A DNA stretch of 64,000 bases from Tachypleus tridentatus (lineage: Eukaryota; Arthropoda; Merostomata; Xiphosura; Limulidae). A program made the translations under genes and the position numbers. The notes under the pieces are model-generated. The model was given only the letters and a program-made list of their open reading frames with translations, made no database searches and was not told the origin of the DNA. Shown piece after piece: positions 32,542-43,599 of the stretch (position 1 is its first letter; every line of letters starts with the position of its first letter). The stretch covers positions 24,494,063 through 24,558,062 of the forward strand of contig NC_134833.1 of assembly GCF_004210375.1 (NCBI RefSeq). Reading direction: 5' to 3'.

Positions 32542-34326
32542 TTAGTGCGACACTTGAAATTTAGAGTCCTTGCAGAGCTTGTCAATATCAGCTTTGACAG
32601 AAGTGGTTGCCACTCTTAACTGACTGGTCAAATGTTCATCAGTCAGCTGACTTCTACATTTGGTTTTGATGAGCTTCATTTTGGAGAAAAATTGCTCACA
32701 GCAGTAGGTGCTACCAAAAAGGGAGGCAATTCTTTGTGCATGACGGGACAAATTGGGAAACTTTTCACGTACACAGAGTTTGTAAAAGTCTAGCAAACTG
32801 TTTTCAGAGAATTTCCTTTTAGTGTCCATGTCAGCCTGCAGTTCAATGAGTTCCATTTGGCAATCATCAGGACTGTCTTCCACTGGCAAATCAAAAGGTT
32901 GAGCGAACAATTTCAATCTAATTTCAGTTTGTCTGAAATCTGGAAATCTGTTTGCAAACTCATCACGCAGCTTTTGTACACTGGTTCCATATTTGTTGCA
33001 ATCCAGATTAGGAAATTCCAGTTTCCTGGTTGCAAGACATGTAAAATGGGTCAATATGGCTCTTCTCAACTGAACCTGGAAAAGTTCCGATTTTTTCTCA
33101 AAAGCACAAATATGCTCAAACAACTTATTCACAAGTTGACTTTTCCCTTGTAGTTTTAAGTTTAAATCAGACAGACGCTGTGTAATGTTTGTGAGGAATG
33201 CTAAGTCATTCAGCCAGTTCTCATTGCTCAAGAAGTCCACATTCTGACGTTTGCTCTCCATGAAGAACTTAATCTCCTCTCGCAGATTCCAGAATCTCTT
33301 CAAAGTAGCAGCTCTACTAAGCCAACGTACAGCAGAGAAGTACAAAACATCTGAATACTCACTGTCCAGCTCATCTAAAAAAGTTTTAAATTGTCGATGA
33401 TTTAATCCTCGTGTTCGAATATAATTTACGCATTGGACGACATTTTTCATGACTTCTGCAAAATCCAGAACTTTGGTGCACAAGCTCTCTTGGTGAATAA
33501 TGCAATGGCTTACAACTACGTCTTGTGCTCCAATTGCAGTTAGAAATTTCTTGGTGAATCCATTTGTCCTACCTGTCATGGAAGGAGCACCATCTGTTGT
33601 AACACCACATAATTTATAAGGATTCAGTTCAAACTTTTCTACAGCCTTAAGCACTTGTTCACAAATATCCTGTCCTGTGGTTGTGGAGGAAAGGCTTGCC
33701 ATATCTAAAACTCTTCGAAAACATCAAAGCCTGCAGTAACAGCTCTGATGAAAATGACAAGTTGGGATGTGTCATTGATATCAGTGCTTTCATCCAAAGC
33801 CAGACTGAAAGCTTCAGACGAATTCAATCTCTCTTTCAAAGTTTCTTTGATGTCCTCTGAAAGATCTTTTGTCCTGCTTGAGACAGTAAAGGGAAAGGCT
33901 AGTTTGCTCCACCAAATATTTTTCTCTGGACATGCATATTCTGTGAATATTGTTAAACAATTTTAATAAATTCTCCATCACTGAAAGGCTTTCCTTTTCT
34001 GCCATACATTCACAAAGCTTAAAACTCAGTTTTGTCACCAGTTCTGAATTTTTCTTGAAAGTGGTAAAACACCTTGTTGCTTTTCAATGGATGTTTTAAA
34101 TGTTCAATTTTGTCCTTTCGTGCCTGACCAACAATTTCATCAAACTGGGAGGAATGCTTAGTTGCGTAATGTCGCTTAATATTGTACTCTTTCATGACTG
34201 CAATTGTAGTTTGACAGACGAGGCAGACAACACCTTGATTATGTGGGACAACAAGATATTTTGTGCACCATTCACTGTTGAATAACCTTCCTCATCATCA
34301 ATTTTTCGTTTCTTAACTGCTGACAT
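32542..34326 (-). pseudogene. hAT transposase (ZBED/GTF2IRD2-like), N-terminal part broken
   Basis: The last 386 codons (33702 down to 32542) are open. They include CGVTTDGAPSMTG (acidic active-site region), VSHCIIHQESLC, YFSAVRWLSRAATLKRFW and the C-terminal hAT dimerization segment NLSRHAQRIASLFGSTYCCE. Upstream, other frames give LALDESTDINDTSQLV, another catalytic-Asp region, and a BED-type zinc-finger remnant with CLVCQTTIAVMKEYNIKRHY before HSS. The start MSAVKKRKI is at 34326. Several frameshifts separate these blocks, so the full protein cannot be made as read. The host-gene family FAM200/GTF2IRD2 derives from related elements, but terminal repeats here mark it as a transposon copy. 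Confidence 0.88.
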
Positions 34327-34496
34327 TTTACTAGCCCTGAAATCAAAACAAAAATTATTCTCACGAAAATAGCAAAGTAGAAAAAACATAGAATTTATTT
34401 ACACATGGAACCTCTTATGGACAGAAACACATGTTTCTAAATTGGCATCCCGATCATAGCCTTCCGGTACTTAAATTAATTGAGAATAGCAAAATA

Positions 34497-34944
34497 CAGT
34501 GTGACCTCGCCTATTCGCGGTTCGCCATTCGCGGCCCCGCATATTCGCGGGTTATGCGCGAACTGCGTTTTGTAGGTCACAGAGACTGAAAGGGCTTTTC
34601 GAGGAGATTTCTGTTGTATTTACTCAATCAAGCCGTTTTATCAATTGTCGTCTTCACCAAACAAGATTGACTGCTATTGGCTGACTGCCTCAGCTTCCCC
34701 AACAACGCAAACGGCAAAGCACAGCCCGGTAACGCACGGTACAATTTAGTGAAATACATAACAGTATGCAATATTGCTACATTATTACTGCATCAATGAG
34801 TATAAGTATCATTAGTGTTTGGGAAGCATTTCATATAGTATATAATCGCATACATATACGTTTTAAAACTGCATCCAATATTCGCGGTTTTCGCTATTCG
34901 CGGAGGGTAAAGAACGTAACCCCGCGAATAACGAGGTCACACTG
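34497..34944. mobile_element. Pogo/Tigger-type MITE nested in the hAT element
   Basis: The ends cagtgtgacctcg and cgaggtcacactg are inverted repeats flanked by TA (34495-34496, 34945-34946). Both terminal regions carry repeated tattcgcgg motifs. At 448 bp with no transposase frame it is non-autonomous. It lies between the hAT terminal repeat and the transposase start, so it inserted after the hAT element. Confidence 0.88.
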
Positions 34945-35669
34945 TACATAGAATCAGATGCATCTGAAAGCAAAATTTTAATAAATTCAGTAAAGTCACA
35001 ACAATATGCTAAATAATAATCAATTTACCTTCAATCTCTTGTAGTAACTGTAAAAGGTAATAAAATTTTCACCAATAATGAATGACGGACAGCAGAGGTT
35101 AGGAAAATTGTCGCCAGCGGGCGAAGGCGAGGTTCAGGACATGACGTTGAGTCGTAGACAATAGTGCTAGTGCACGTCACCTATTCATGCCCTAAGGAGG
35201 CCGACCAATCGAATTCGGCCTGCTCCTCTCTAGTAAAGATAATTTTAGAAGTTTGTCGAGTCGAAGCCTGGGAATCCCGTAGGATCGATGCTTTAAAAAT
35301 ATTCCATTTGCGTTGGATTACAGATCAGGCCACATGGTTAGATTACAACAACTAGGGCCACACTAAATGGCTTATGGGTTGCCTGTTGCACACCCCTGCT
35401 CTAAACCCTCAGACTTGCCGCTGATTTACTAGGGGTTGCAAAAAATGTACAAACCGTACGTTTCTGAAAAAAACAAGTTAAATATTTATTTGTTACAGCT
35501 AGTTGGTTTGTTCAATTCAGATAAAAAATAAAACGATTTTTTCTTCTTGTTTTTTAAAGTTTAATCGCCCGAATAGTTTGTCTACTTTATTTATTTAATA
35601 TTTTATTTTTTATATACGTGAACAAAGTTTTATATCATAAAGAATTATTATATTTATCTACTTAGCTTT

Positions 35670-36145
35670 TGTTTATATTCCTGTTTGTGATAACCGCTTG
35701 CAGTGTATTCCAAACAATTAGATTTCTCTGTCTTTGTTTATATTTCCGTTTGTGATAACTGCTCACAGTGTTTTATATTCCAAACAGTTAGACTTCTCTA
35801 TGTCTTTTGTTTATATTCCCGTTTGTTATAACCGCTCACAGTGTTTTATATTCCAAACAGTTAGACTCTCTATGTCTTTTGTTCATATTCCCGTTTGTGA
35901 TAACCGCTTGCAGTGTATTCCAAACAATTAGATTTCTCTGTCTTTTGTTTATATTCCCGTTTGTTATAACCGCTCACAGTGTTTTATATTCCAAACAATT
36001 AGATTTCTCTGTCTTTTGTTTATATTTTCGTTTGTGATAACCGCTCACAGTGTTTTATATTCCAAACAGTTAGACTTCTCTATGTCTTTTGTTTATATTC
36101 CTGTTTGTGATAACCGTTCACTGCTTTATATTCCAAGCGATTATG
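35670..36145. repeat. 65-74 bp tandem array, about 7 copies
   Basis: The unit combines cttttgtttatattcccgtt, tgtgataaccgctcacagtg, ttttatattccaaacagtta and gacttctctatg. Length variants arise from presence or absence of ttttat before the ttccaaac block. Confidence 0.88.
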
Positions 36146-36859
36146 TTTCACAAAAAATGAAAAAAAATACTGTGAGCGCTTATCTAGATGAACCAAAAGT
36201 GAAAAGTTTTTCTTTAATTTTCTTCCATCGTTTCGTTGTCGTTTCTATTCGACGTTATATCAGATAAGTCAAGAGTTCCACATCAAGTCTACAAAACCAT
36301 TCAGAAAGTTTTTTTTAATTTTTTTCATTATTGTTCGCTGTAGATGCGTTAAAAACGTCTTCTTTTTCTTTGGTATTCCAAACACGATAACCATATCAAT
36401 TTTAGTGGAATTACGTGTAAAATACGAAGATAAGAAAATAAAATAGTTTAACCTATCAATAATTTATTTGAGGATTGGCTATGAGAAAATTCTAATCTGA
36501 ATGGCAGAGAGATAAAAAAACACTTATTCTTTGATATATTAATATTTTCTTATTATTATAAATCTCCCAGTAGAGGTCTCTTAACATCGTTGGCATGTTC
36601 CTGTGAAACCATAAATAATTGAGCTGTAGAAACATATATTTATAAACCTCGTGATCTGAAACAACGAGACGGTCGATACGCATCTTAATCTAGTACCGAA
36701 CTTCTAAATTAATTCAAGTGCTAAAGATTTAGCTCAGAAAGTACTCTAAGAGAATCGCCATCAGAGGTTTCCTGTGACCGTTGTCACACTATTAAAGACT
36801 GCAAGTGGTATTGAATAATATTGTAATAAGCAATGTTTAAGTCGTGCTCCACGCCGTCC

Positions 36860-36980
36860 GTCCTCTGATGGTTCAGCGTTGAATCTCCTTGCTTACAAAG
36901 TTAAAATTCGAGTTTCATTACCCGCGAAGGGAAAAGCACAAATAGCCCATTGTGTACTATGAGCTTAATAGCAAGCAAAT
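36860..36980 (+). repeat. SINE-C, diverged
   Basis: tgatggttcagcgttgaatc, attcgagtttcattacccgc and acaaatagcccattgtgta preserve the family order. Confidence 0.68.
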
Positions 36981-37151
36981 AATCTAGCCCTCGGAGCTAC
37001 AGAAACTACTCATATAAATGTATACGAATCAGTAGCGCATAGAAAGGAGGATGTGGTCCCCTAGGGCCCCCCAATTTTTCTATCTAGTCCAGTAAAAAAA
37101 AAATCCATTAAAGAGGAAAATCTACCCCTGTAAAAACCCACGAAATAGGTT

Positions 37152-37278
37152 TACTTGTTTGTTTGGAACTAAGCACAAAGCTACACAATGGCTATCTGTG
37201 CTCTGCTCACAACGGGTATCGAAACCCGATTTCTGGCAGTATGAGTTCGCGGATTATATCACTGTGCCACTGGTGGAG
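37152..37278 (-). repeat. SINE-C, full-length, minus strand
   Basis: ttgtttgtttggaactaagc, acacaatggctatctgtgct, ggtatcgaaacccgatttct and atatcactgtgccactggtg. One of the best-preserved SINE-C copies. Confidence 0.88.
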
Positions 37279-37711
37279 GGGCACATGAAATACGAAAATT
37301 TACCTCGGTAAAAATATGTGAAAATAAGAAAATTACTTTCAAGAAAACAGGAAGTGTATAAAACACAGACCTGGACCCTACAGTAATGGTGCATCTGTTG
37401 CGCATGCTCCTCGCTTTAGTCGCTCAAGTAAAACTTTGCACCATGACTATCCCCACACACATACACACTTCCCACTCCCTTGGGAATGAAAGAAATAATT
37501 ATTAAAATAATATGTATTAAAAGCGTTTCCTCAGCCTCTGATAGCAGGTTAAGTTAATATGTAGCCATATTAAATTTAATTTTTTCACTATGACACAAGA
37601 TCCGAGTCATTATATTTTTGGGGAAAAAACTATTTTTTTTATAATGACATTAATTATATTACAAAAATTAAATTTGTTAATGTGTCACAGATAATAACTA
37701 GCTAGCATCAT

Positions 37712-37998
37712 GGCCCGGCATGGCCAAGCGTGTTAAGGCGTGCGACTCGTAATCTGAGGGTCGCGCCAAACATTCACATCCCGGTCGCGCCAAACATGCT
37801 CTCGCCCTCCCAGCCGTGGGGGCGTTATAATGTGACGATCAATTCCACTATTCGTTGGTAAAGAGTAGCCCACGAGTTGGCGGTGGGTGGTGATGACTAG
37901 CTGCCTTCCCTCTACTCTTACATTGCTAAATTAGGGACGGCTAGCACAGATAGCCCTCGAGTAGCTTTGTGCGAAATTCAAAAACAAACAAAAAACAA
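37712..37998 (+). repeat. SINE-A with small internal duplication and target duplication
   Basis: Head ggcccggcatggccaagcgt; the gcgccaaacat segment of the head occurs twice, separated by tcacatcccggtc. Flanked by gctagcatcat on both sides (37701-37711, 37999-38009). Confidence 0.92.
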
Positions 37999-38110
37999 GC
38001 TAGCATCATATTCCTTCTTCAGGAGCCACATCAGCGAAGATAGCCATGTTAAAATACATCTTAAAACAAGACTAACTGAATGGAAAGGGATTGTAAAAGC
38101 AGCTATTTCA

Positions 38111-38334
38111 GCTCTGACAGGGTCAGGTGGTTAAAGCGATCGACTTGCAATATGAGGGTCGCATGTTCGATTCCCAGTCACATGCTTACCCTTTTACCCG
38201 TGGGGACGTTGTAACATGACGGTTAATCACACTAATTGTTGTGATGACTAGCTGCCTTTTCTAGTCTTACACTGCTCATTAGGGACGGCTAGCGCCGATA
38301 GTCCTGGTGCAGCATTGCGCGAACTTCAAAAGAA
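38111..38334 (+). repeat. SINE-A, diverged, shortened body
   Basis: Head gctctgacagggtcaggtgg, B box atgttcgattccc, then a body lacking the ggtaaaagagtagcccaaga segment. Confidence 0.8.
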
Positions 38335-38639
38335 CTATTTTAGTTTCAGGCTTTGTGTGGCAACAACAGCATATTAGAGTATTAAGTCGCCTATTTTAAC
38401 ATTAAGAGATAAATTCACAATCTGGTTTACGTCTGTGGCCCGTTGATAAAATGGTACTCTTTTAACGGAAAATTATATAATTATTATTATCCAGAAGCTT
38501 GAGAAGGGTTGAGCCAAATACAATATTAGAAACTGTATAACTCAGAGTAATGGTCATTTAATAAATGTGTACTTAATGTTCAAACAATAAATTGTTCATA
38601 AAATTCAAATCCCATTAATTTAAGCGTACCTTAACATAT

Positions 38640-39941
38640 TGTTCGTGGTACACTAAACCATTTAACACTTATTAACTTTTCGTCCGTGGTATGCTAAACC
38701 ATTTAACACTTATTAACTTTTGTTCGTGGTATGCTAAACCATTTAACACTTATTAACTTTTTGTTCGTGGTATGCTAAACCATTTAACACTTATTAACGT
38801 TTTGTTCGTGATATGCTAAACCATTTAAAACTTATTAACTTCTTGTTCGTGGTACACTAAACCATTTAACATTTATTAACATCTTTTTCGTGGTATACTA
38901 AACCATTTAACACTTATTAACTTGTTCGTGGTATGCTAAACCATTTAACACTTATTAACTTTTTGTTCGTGGTATGCTAAACCATTTAACACTTATTAAC
39001 TTTTGTTCGTGGTATACTAAACCATTTAACACTTATTAACTTTTTCTTCGTGGTATACTAAACCATTTAACACTTATTAACTTTTTCTTCGTGGTATACT
39101 AAACCATTTAACACTTATTAACTTTTTCTTCGTGGTATACTAAACCATTTAACACTTATTAACTTTTGTTCGTGGTATACTAAACCATTTAACACTTATT
39201 AACTTTTTGTTCGTGGTATGCTAAACCATTTAACACTTATTAACGTTTTGTTCGTGGTATGCTAAACCATTTAACACTTATTAACTTTTTGTTCGTGGTA
39301 TGCTAAACCATTTAACACTTATTAACTTTTTGTTCGTGGTATACTAAACCATTTAACACTTATTAACTTTTTGTTCGTGGTATACTAAACCATTTAACAC
39401 TTATTAACTTTTTGTTCGTGGTATACTAAACCATTTAACACTTATTAACTTTTTGTTCGTGGTATGCTAAACCATTTAACACTTATTAACTTTTTGTTCG
39501 TGGTATGCTAAACCATTTAACACTTATTAACTTTTGTTCGTGGTATACTAAACCATTTAACACTTATTAACTTTTTCTTCGTGGTATGCTAAACCATTTA
39601 ACACTTATTAACTTTTTGTTCGTGGTATACTAAACCATTTAACACTTATTAACTTTTTGTTCGTGGTATACTAAACCATTTAACACTTATTAACTTTTTG
39701 TTCGTGGTATACTAAACCATTTAACACTTATTAACTTTTTGTTCGTGGTATGCTAAACCATTTAACACTTATTAACTTTTTGTTCGTGGTATACTAAACC
39801 ATTTAACACTTATTAACTTTTTGTTCGTGGTATGCTAAACCATTTAACACTTATTAACTTTTTGTTCGTGGTATACTAAACCATTTAACACTTATTAACT
39901 TTTTGTTCGTGGTATGCTAAACCATTTAACACTTATTAACA
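38640..39941. repeat. 41-bp satellite array, about 32 copies
   Basis: Unit: gttcgtggtatgctaaacca, tttaacacttattaactttt, t. Variants alternate between tatgcta and tatacta, and between ttgttcg and ttcttcg. It is the longest array in the window by copy number, and the mirrored array also has about 32 units. Confidence 0.95.
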
Positions 39942-40394
39942 TCGTGCCCAACTAATCGTTGTTAATATCTTATTTGCATTATGATGAACGAGTTAACACT
40001 TATTATAACTGAAATATCCAATAATAAAAACATATACGAGAAGACGACATAGATTTAGTGCAGTCCATCAAGACGTGATGTACAAGTTTTTCTCTGGTAC
40101 TACTCAGACCATATCGCAAGTGGCCAAGACTTCTTCTGTTGTAACGTCTCTCGTCATAACAATTAAATCTCATTTTATACAAGTTTCGTTCGTCAGTCTA
40201 TTTGTGTTTTAGCAACACAATAGATTATGTAAATATCGTATAAAATTTACTTTGTGTGACCACAACTCAGAGCCAGAAGAGTCCTTGTTTAGTTTAATGT
40301 TAATATTATTCGACACTTACCTATCTTTGTTACATACACATGTGGATAAATTTTACAATAGGGACAAACAGGCATTCATAACGTAATAATATTC

Positions 40395-40503
40395 TACCGC
40401 GGTAACTATACAGATTCACAATCTGTAAAATCTAGAGTCTGAGTCCCTGCTGTGCTCTGGAACGCAGATAGGCAATTGTGTAGTTTTGAATTAAAGAGCA
40501 AAT
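40395..40503 (+). repeat. SINE-C-like, diverged
   Basis: taccgcggtaactatacaga, ctgagtccctgctgtgctct and gcaattgtgtagttttgaat resemble SINE-C with many changes. Confidence 0.55.
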
Positions 40504-40593
40504 TAATATTAACATCGTACTTCCAATACGGTTTACACGATAGAAAATGCGGAAATATTAGACACTAAGATAAAATATATATTTATTTCTTAC

Positions 40594-40720
40594 ATAAACA
40601 CTGTTTCTTCCGAAACTTGTCCTGGAACCTAGTTGTCCATTCATAGAAGAAGACGTGGTTATTTCTTCCCACTTTATTTTCCACGTCATCGAAACCAGCT
40701 CCGCTTCCTGTTTGAAACGT
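40594..40720 (-). CDS. Receptor guanylate cyclase exon: juxtamembrane segment
   Basis: A 127-nt minus-strand exon encodes RFKQEAELVSMTWKIKWEEI, later GSRTSFGRNSVY. It corresponds to the cytoplasmic juxtamembrane stretch of GC-A (ELASELWRVRWEDV). The basic-hydrophobic start follows a membrane segment, and the Ser-rich end (TTSSSM, RTSFGRNS) lies where regulatory phosphorylation sites occur in the family; that role here is inference. The acceptor ttcaag|A completes an Arg codon; the donor is TAT|gtaaga in phase 0. Identical in the right arm. Confidence 0.93.
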
Positions 40721-41481
40721 CTTGAAATAAACAAAGCCTTTTAAATGCACAAAATACATTAGAAATCTAAATTTGTAAATTAATTTTATAGCACAACGAA
40801 GTATGGAATCTCGGCCCAGTGGGTAGAGTTCTGAAGTGTAAACTTATCATTATAACTTTATTTGTTTGATTGCTTTTCGAATTTCGCGCAAAGCTACACG
40901 AGTGCTATCTGCGCTAATCGCCCCTAATTTAGCAGCGTAAGACTAGAGTGAAGGCAAATAGTCATCGCCACTCACCCTCAACTCTTGGGCTACTCTTTAC
41001 CTACGAATAGTAGAGATTGACCTTACCTATAACGCCCCCACGGCTGAAAAGGCGAGCATATTTGGCGGGACTGGGATTCGAACCCGCGACCCCAAAGTAA
41101 TGAGTCGAACGCCTTAACGCCTTGGCCACACCGGGCCCAAATCCCGCGTATCTCAGTTAAAAGTTAAATGTGAAACATTAAAATTAAAATGTTGGCAGTT
41201 GCTCAGTTAATGATTCTGAGAATGTGGCTTTACTGATATATGTACTGAATTTACTACCAACAGGTATACCTTAGTACTAGCTAGTATGGAGACTTGAGGA
41301 TGGTGTATTTCACTTTAAAAAATATCAGTTAACAAAGGAAAACTTGTCTCAAAAAGATGCGTCCAAAACCAAACCTCTTTGAGAGTTACTGGGTTGAACT
41401 TACTTTTAATATTCATCTTGGTTTTGAGGTGTGTGGCCGTTAATAGCTTGCTGAAAATATCCCTGAAACCCTCTTACATAC
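40721..41481 (-). other. Intron after transmembrane exon (761 bp)
   Basis: Contains one SINE-A. The remaining 340 bp (41139-41481) is unremarkable AT-rich intron. Confidence 0.7.
40861..41138 (-). repeat. SINE-A, full-length, minus strand
   Basis: Tail tttcgaatttcgcgcaaagc, body with ctcaactcttgggctactct, reverse B box gggattcgaaccc, head end ccacaccgggccc. Confidence 0.9.
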
Positions 41482-41566
41482 CTGTAAATAGAGAAGGAAG
41501 TGACGCAGAGAGCGATGAGAAATCCTGACAGCAGGCCACTGATTATAGCATATTTAGGGATTTTTT
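41482..41566 (-). CDS. Receptor guanylate cyclase exon: transmembrane segment
   Basis: An 85-nt minus-strand exon encodes KIPKYAIISGLLSGFLIALC and then VTSFSIY, a single hydrophobic span of about 21 residues flanked by Lys-Pro-Lys outside and Tyr-Arg inside. That is the expected type I topology for a receptor cyclase (GC-A: SLSLLGILIVSFFIYR). The acceptor ttttcag|AA completes a Glu codon whose first base comes from the preceding extracellular exon, seen only in the right arm (43506-43599). The donor is TACAG|gtatgt in phase 2. Confidence 0.93.
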
Positions 41567-42551
41567 CTGAAAAGAATTTGGAAATTATACACAGAAGCAA
41601 CTCATTCTGACAAAACACTTAGAAAAACTCACGTAAAAATGAAAACTAACCTACGCGTTCTCAGATCTGTACGATGTGTTTTAGTTACAGAATGGTTTCA
41701 TCTGGTTTTGCAAACTAAGATGTAATTGTGAGCTCGCAGGCGATGGTTTCTTTATTATCAGTTGTCTATCTTTAATTAACTGAATGAATAAATATTACTT
41801 AAAGGAGAATCTCCAAGACAACTGGGTACATTGTGCTGTTTTGTTGGACAAAGTACAGAAAGATCTAAAATTAAAGTAAATGAATCTACAATGTTTTTCA
41901 CCCCTTTTATTTGCTATATATTTCTGCGCCAGTAATAATACCAAGCACATACCAACCTATTCAGTCTCATCACGTATCAAGACTTTACCATTCTACACTA
42001 AAACTGAAATTTTGTAGGTAAGATTAGAGTAAATTACTCCCTGAGACCTTGACCTTGGTCAAATACATCAATCAAAAGGGTTTGACCTCCTGAGTACAAA
42101 ACTGTAATTAGATCTCAAATCGGTCAAGAGATGACGGAGCTATGAGCTAAAAGTATGTACCTGGAAAAATTACAAAGATACTACTCTATGAGACAATGTG
42201 CCGCGGCGAAAAATTTATCCATTCAGCACATTCGAAAATCATTGTCTTTCCTATATTTCCTTTCAGTTTTGCAATTGAGAACCGTTAGGTTCTTCATACA
42301 ATAATTAATATTCCTTAAAATATCCAAGAGAATTGAGAAAATACCCAATGTTTGTTTCTAAGAAACAAATTATCTTTCGTATTCCAATTGACTCAGAGAT
42401 TCGTTATTAAAAACACAGAAAATAAATTATTCTGTATTTTGTCCGCAATAATCTGAAACAATTTTTTTTTCATATAGTCATTTAAAAACATATTTAAATA
42501 AATACTTAACTGGTTCAAGCGTGAAACTATACGATTATCTGTCTTGTTTAT

Positions 42552-42656
42552 TTGTGTGTGTGTGTGTTTTTCGTATAGCAAAGCCGCAAAGGGCTATCTG
42601 CTCAGCCTACCGAGAGGAATCGAACCCCTGATTTTAGCGTTGTAAATCCGGAGGCA
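42552..42656 (-). repeat. SINE-B, minus strand
   Basis: (gt)n tail, cgtatagcaaagccgcaaag, ctatctgctcagcctaccga, reverse B box gaatcgaacccc and cgttgtaaatccgga. Directly adjoins the following SINE-A. Confidence 0.85.
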
Positions 42657-42657
42657 T

Positions 42658-42931
42658 TGTTTATTTGTTTTTTGAATGTTGCGCAAAGCTACACGAGGGG
42701 CTATGTGCGCTAGCCATCCATAATTTATCCGTGTAAGACGAGAGGGAAGGCAATTAGTCATCACCATCCACCGCCAACTCTTGGGCTACTCTTTTACTAA
42801 CGAATAGTGAGATTGAACGTCACTTTATAACGCTCCCACGGCAGAAAGGGTGAGCGTGTTTGGTGTGACGGGATTCGAACTCGCAACCCTCAGATTACGA
42901 GTCGAACGCCTTAACTCACCTGGCCATGCCC
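42658..42931 (-). repeat. SINE-A, full-length, minus strand
   Basis: Tail tttttgaatgttgcgcaaag, complete body, reverse B box gggattcgaactc, head end tggccatgccc. The insertion point lies at the head end of the adjacent SINE-B. Confidence 0.88.
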
Positions 42932-43005
42932 AGAGTTTTATCTTGCCACTGAACCATGGTGGTTTAAATTAGACATAAACTTTTATCACTACAATAAAAA
43001 CAAAT

Positions 43006-43505
43006 NNNNNNNNNNNNNNNNNNNNNNNNNNNNNNNNNNNNNNNNNNNNNNNNNNNNNNNNNNNNNNNNNNNNNNNNNNNNNNNNNNNNNNNNNNNNNNN
43101 NNNNNNNNNNNNNNNNNNNNNNNNNNNNNNNNNNNNNNNNNNNNNNNNNNNNNNNNNNNNNNNNNNNNNNNNNNNNNNNNNNNNNNNNNNNNNNNNNNNN
43201 NNNNNNNNNNNNNNNNNNNNNNNNNNNNNNNNNNNNNNNNNNNNNNNNNNNNNNNNNNNNNNNNNNNNNNNNNNNNNNNNNNNNNNNNNNNNNNNNNNNN
43301 NNNNNNNNNNNNNNNNNNNNNNNNNNNNNNNNNNNNNNNNNNNNNNNNNNNNNNNNNNNNNNNNNNNNNNNNNNNNNNNNNNNNNNNNNNNNNNNNNNNN
43401 NNNNNNNNNNNNNNNNNNNNNNNNNNNNNNNNNNNNNNNNNNNNNNNNNNNNNNNNNNNNNNNNNNNNNNNNNNNNNNNNNNNNNNNNNNNNNNNNNNNN
43501 NNNNN
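43006..43505. other. Assembly gap of exactly 500 N
   Basis: The round length indicates a scaffolding placeholder and not a measured distance. It sits at the centre of the inverted repeat. The left contig ends in intron and the right contig begins inside an exon. Confidence 0.99.
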
Positions 43506-43599
43506 ATTCCTGGAAGAAAGATTCACTGGGCAGGCGGTCGGAAGGACCCACCGCCTGACATCCCTCCGTGCGGCTTCGACGGAACAAAGTGTTCTAATG
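43506..43599 (+). CDS. Receptor guanylate cyclase exon: extracellular juxtamembrane Cys segment (right-arm copy, partial)
   Basis: The right contig begins inside this plus-strand exon, which encodes IPGRKIHWAGGRKDPPPDIP and then PCGFDGTKCSN. The IHW...PPPDIPxCGFD pattern is the membrane-proximal end of the ligand-binding domain in natriuretic-type receptor cyclases (GC-A: HWLGKGSPPSDIPKCGFD), with the conserved Cys pair. The donor is AATG|gtaaaa in phase 1, and its leftover G joins AA of the transmembrane exon to make Glu. The 5' end of the exon is lost in the gap and no left-arm counterpart is visible. Confidence 0.93.

Larger units (their letters stand above)
32380..35398 (-). mobile_element. 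hAT-superfamily transposon (3.0 kb) with perfect 8-bp target duplication
   Basis: The ends caggggtgtgcaaca and its reverse complement tgttgcacacccctg form the terminal inverted repeat. Flanking ctctaaac is identical on both sides (32372-32379, 35399-35406), the 8-bp duplication expected of hAT elements. It encodes a minus-strand transposase with a C-terminal dimerization region and holds a pogo-type MITE at 34497-34944. Confidence 0.93.
32340..35430 (-). repeat. SINE-C-like copy split by the hAT insertion
   Basis: aagtacaaaactacacaatt and atctatctacactctaaac lie left of the hAT element; cctcagacttgccgctgatt and tactaggggttg lie right of it. Joined without the transposon and one 8-bp duplication, these follow the SINE-C order on the minus strand, with a short internal deletion. 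Confidence 0.65.
29667..40593 (-). other. Large intron between juxtamembrane and kinase-homology exons (10.9 kb)
   Basis: Holds four tandem arrays, the hAT element with its nested MITE, and several SINEs. 29667-30585, 32229-32339, 36146-36859, 37279-37700, 38335-38640 and 39942-40394 show no recognised element or exon. Confidence 0.7.
22783..43005. repeat. Left arm of a giant inverted repeat (20.2 kb)
   Basis: From 22783 (tgagatatggaaatatatta) to 43005 (acaataaaaacaaat) the sequence is the reverse complement of 64000 down to 43762. Paired coordinates sum to about 86767-86789 throughout, so net indel drift is only about 20 bp over 20 kb. All exons, transposons, SINEs and minisatellites correspond one to one. 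The arm is limited on the left only by the window end, so the repeat probably continues. Confidence 0.97.
41567..43005 (-). other. Intron upstream of the transmembrane exon, to the contig end
   Basis: 41567-42551 is AT-rich with no recognised element; the rest is SINE-B plus SINE-A and 73 bp of intron before the gap. The preceding extracellular exon should lie in the gap, about 160 bp past the contig end by analogy with the right arm. Confidence 0.7.

Noticed and set aside
36492-36683. 63-codon frame identical in both arms (50096-50287)
   Set aside because: Identity between arms reflects the inverted repeat, not selection. No recognised motif and no matching splice sites within the receptor frame.
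38640-39941. Regular short repeats resembling a CRISPR array
   Set aside because: Units are contiguous tandem copies with no unique spacers, in animal intron sequence, and no cas-like genes are present.
43006-43505. Head-to-head bidirectional promoter between the two receptor copies
   Set aside because: The interval is a placeholder gap flanked by mid-gene sequence (intron on one side, an interior exon on the other), so neither side is a 5' end.
42964-43587. Long frames running through the N block
   Set aside because: Translation of N; only the edges are real. The informative reading of 43506-43599 is the plus strand.
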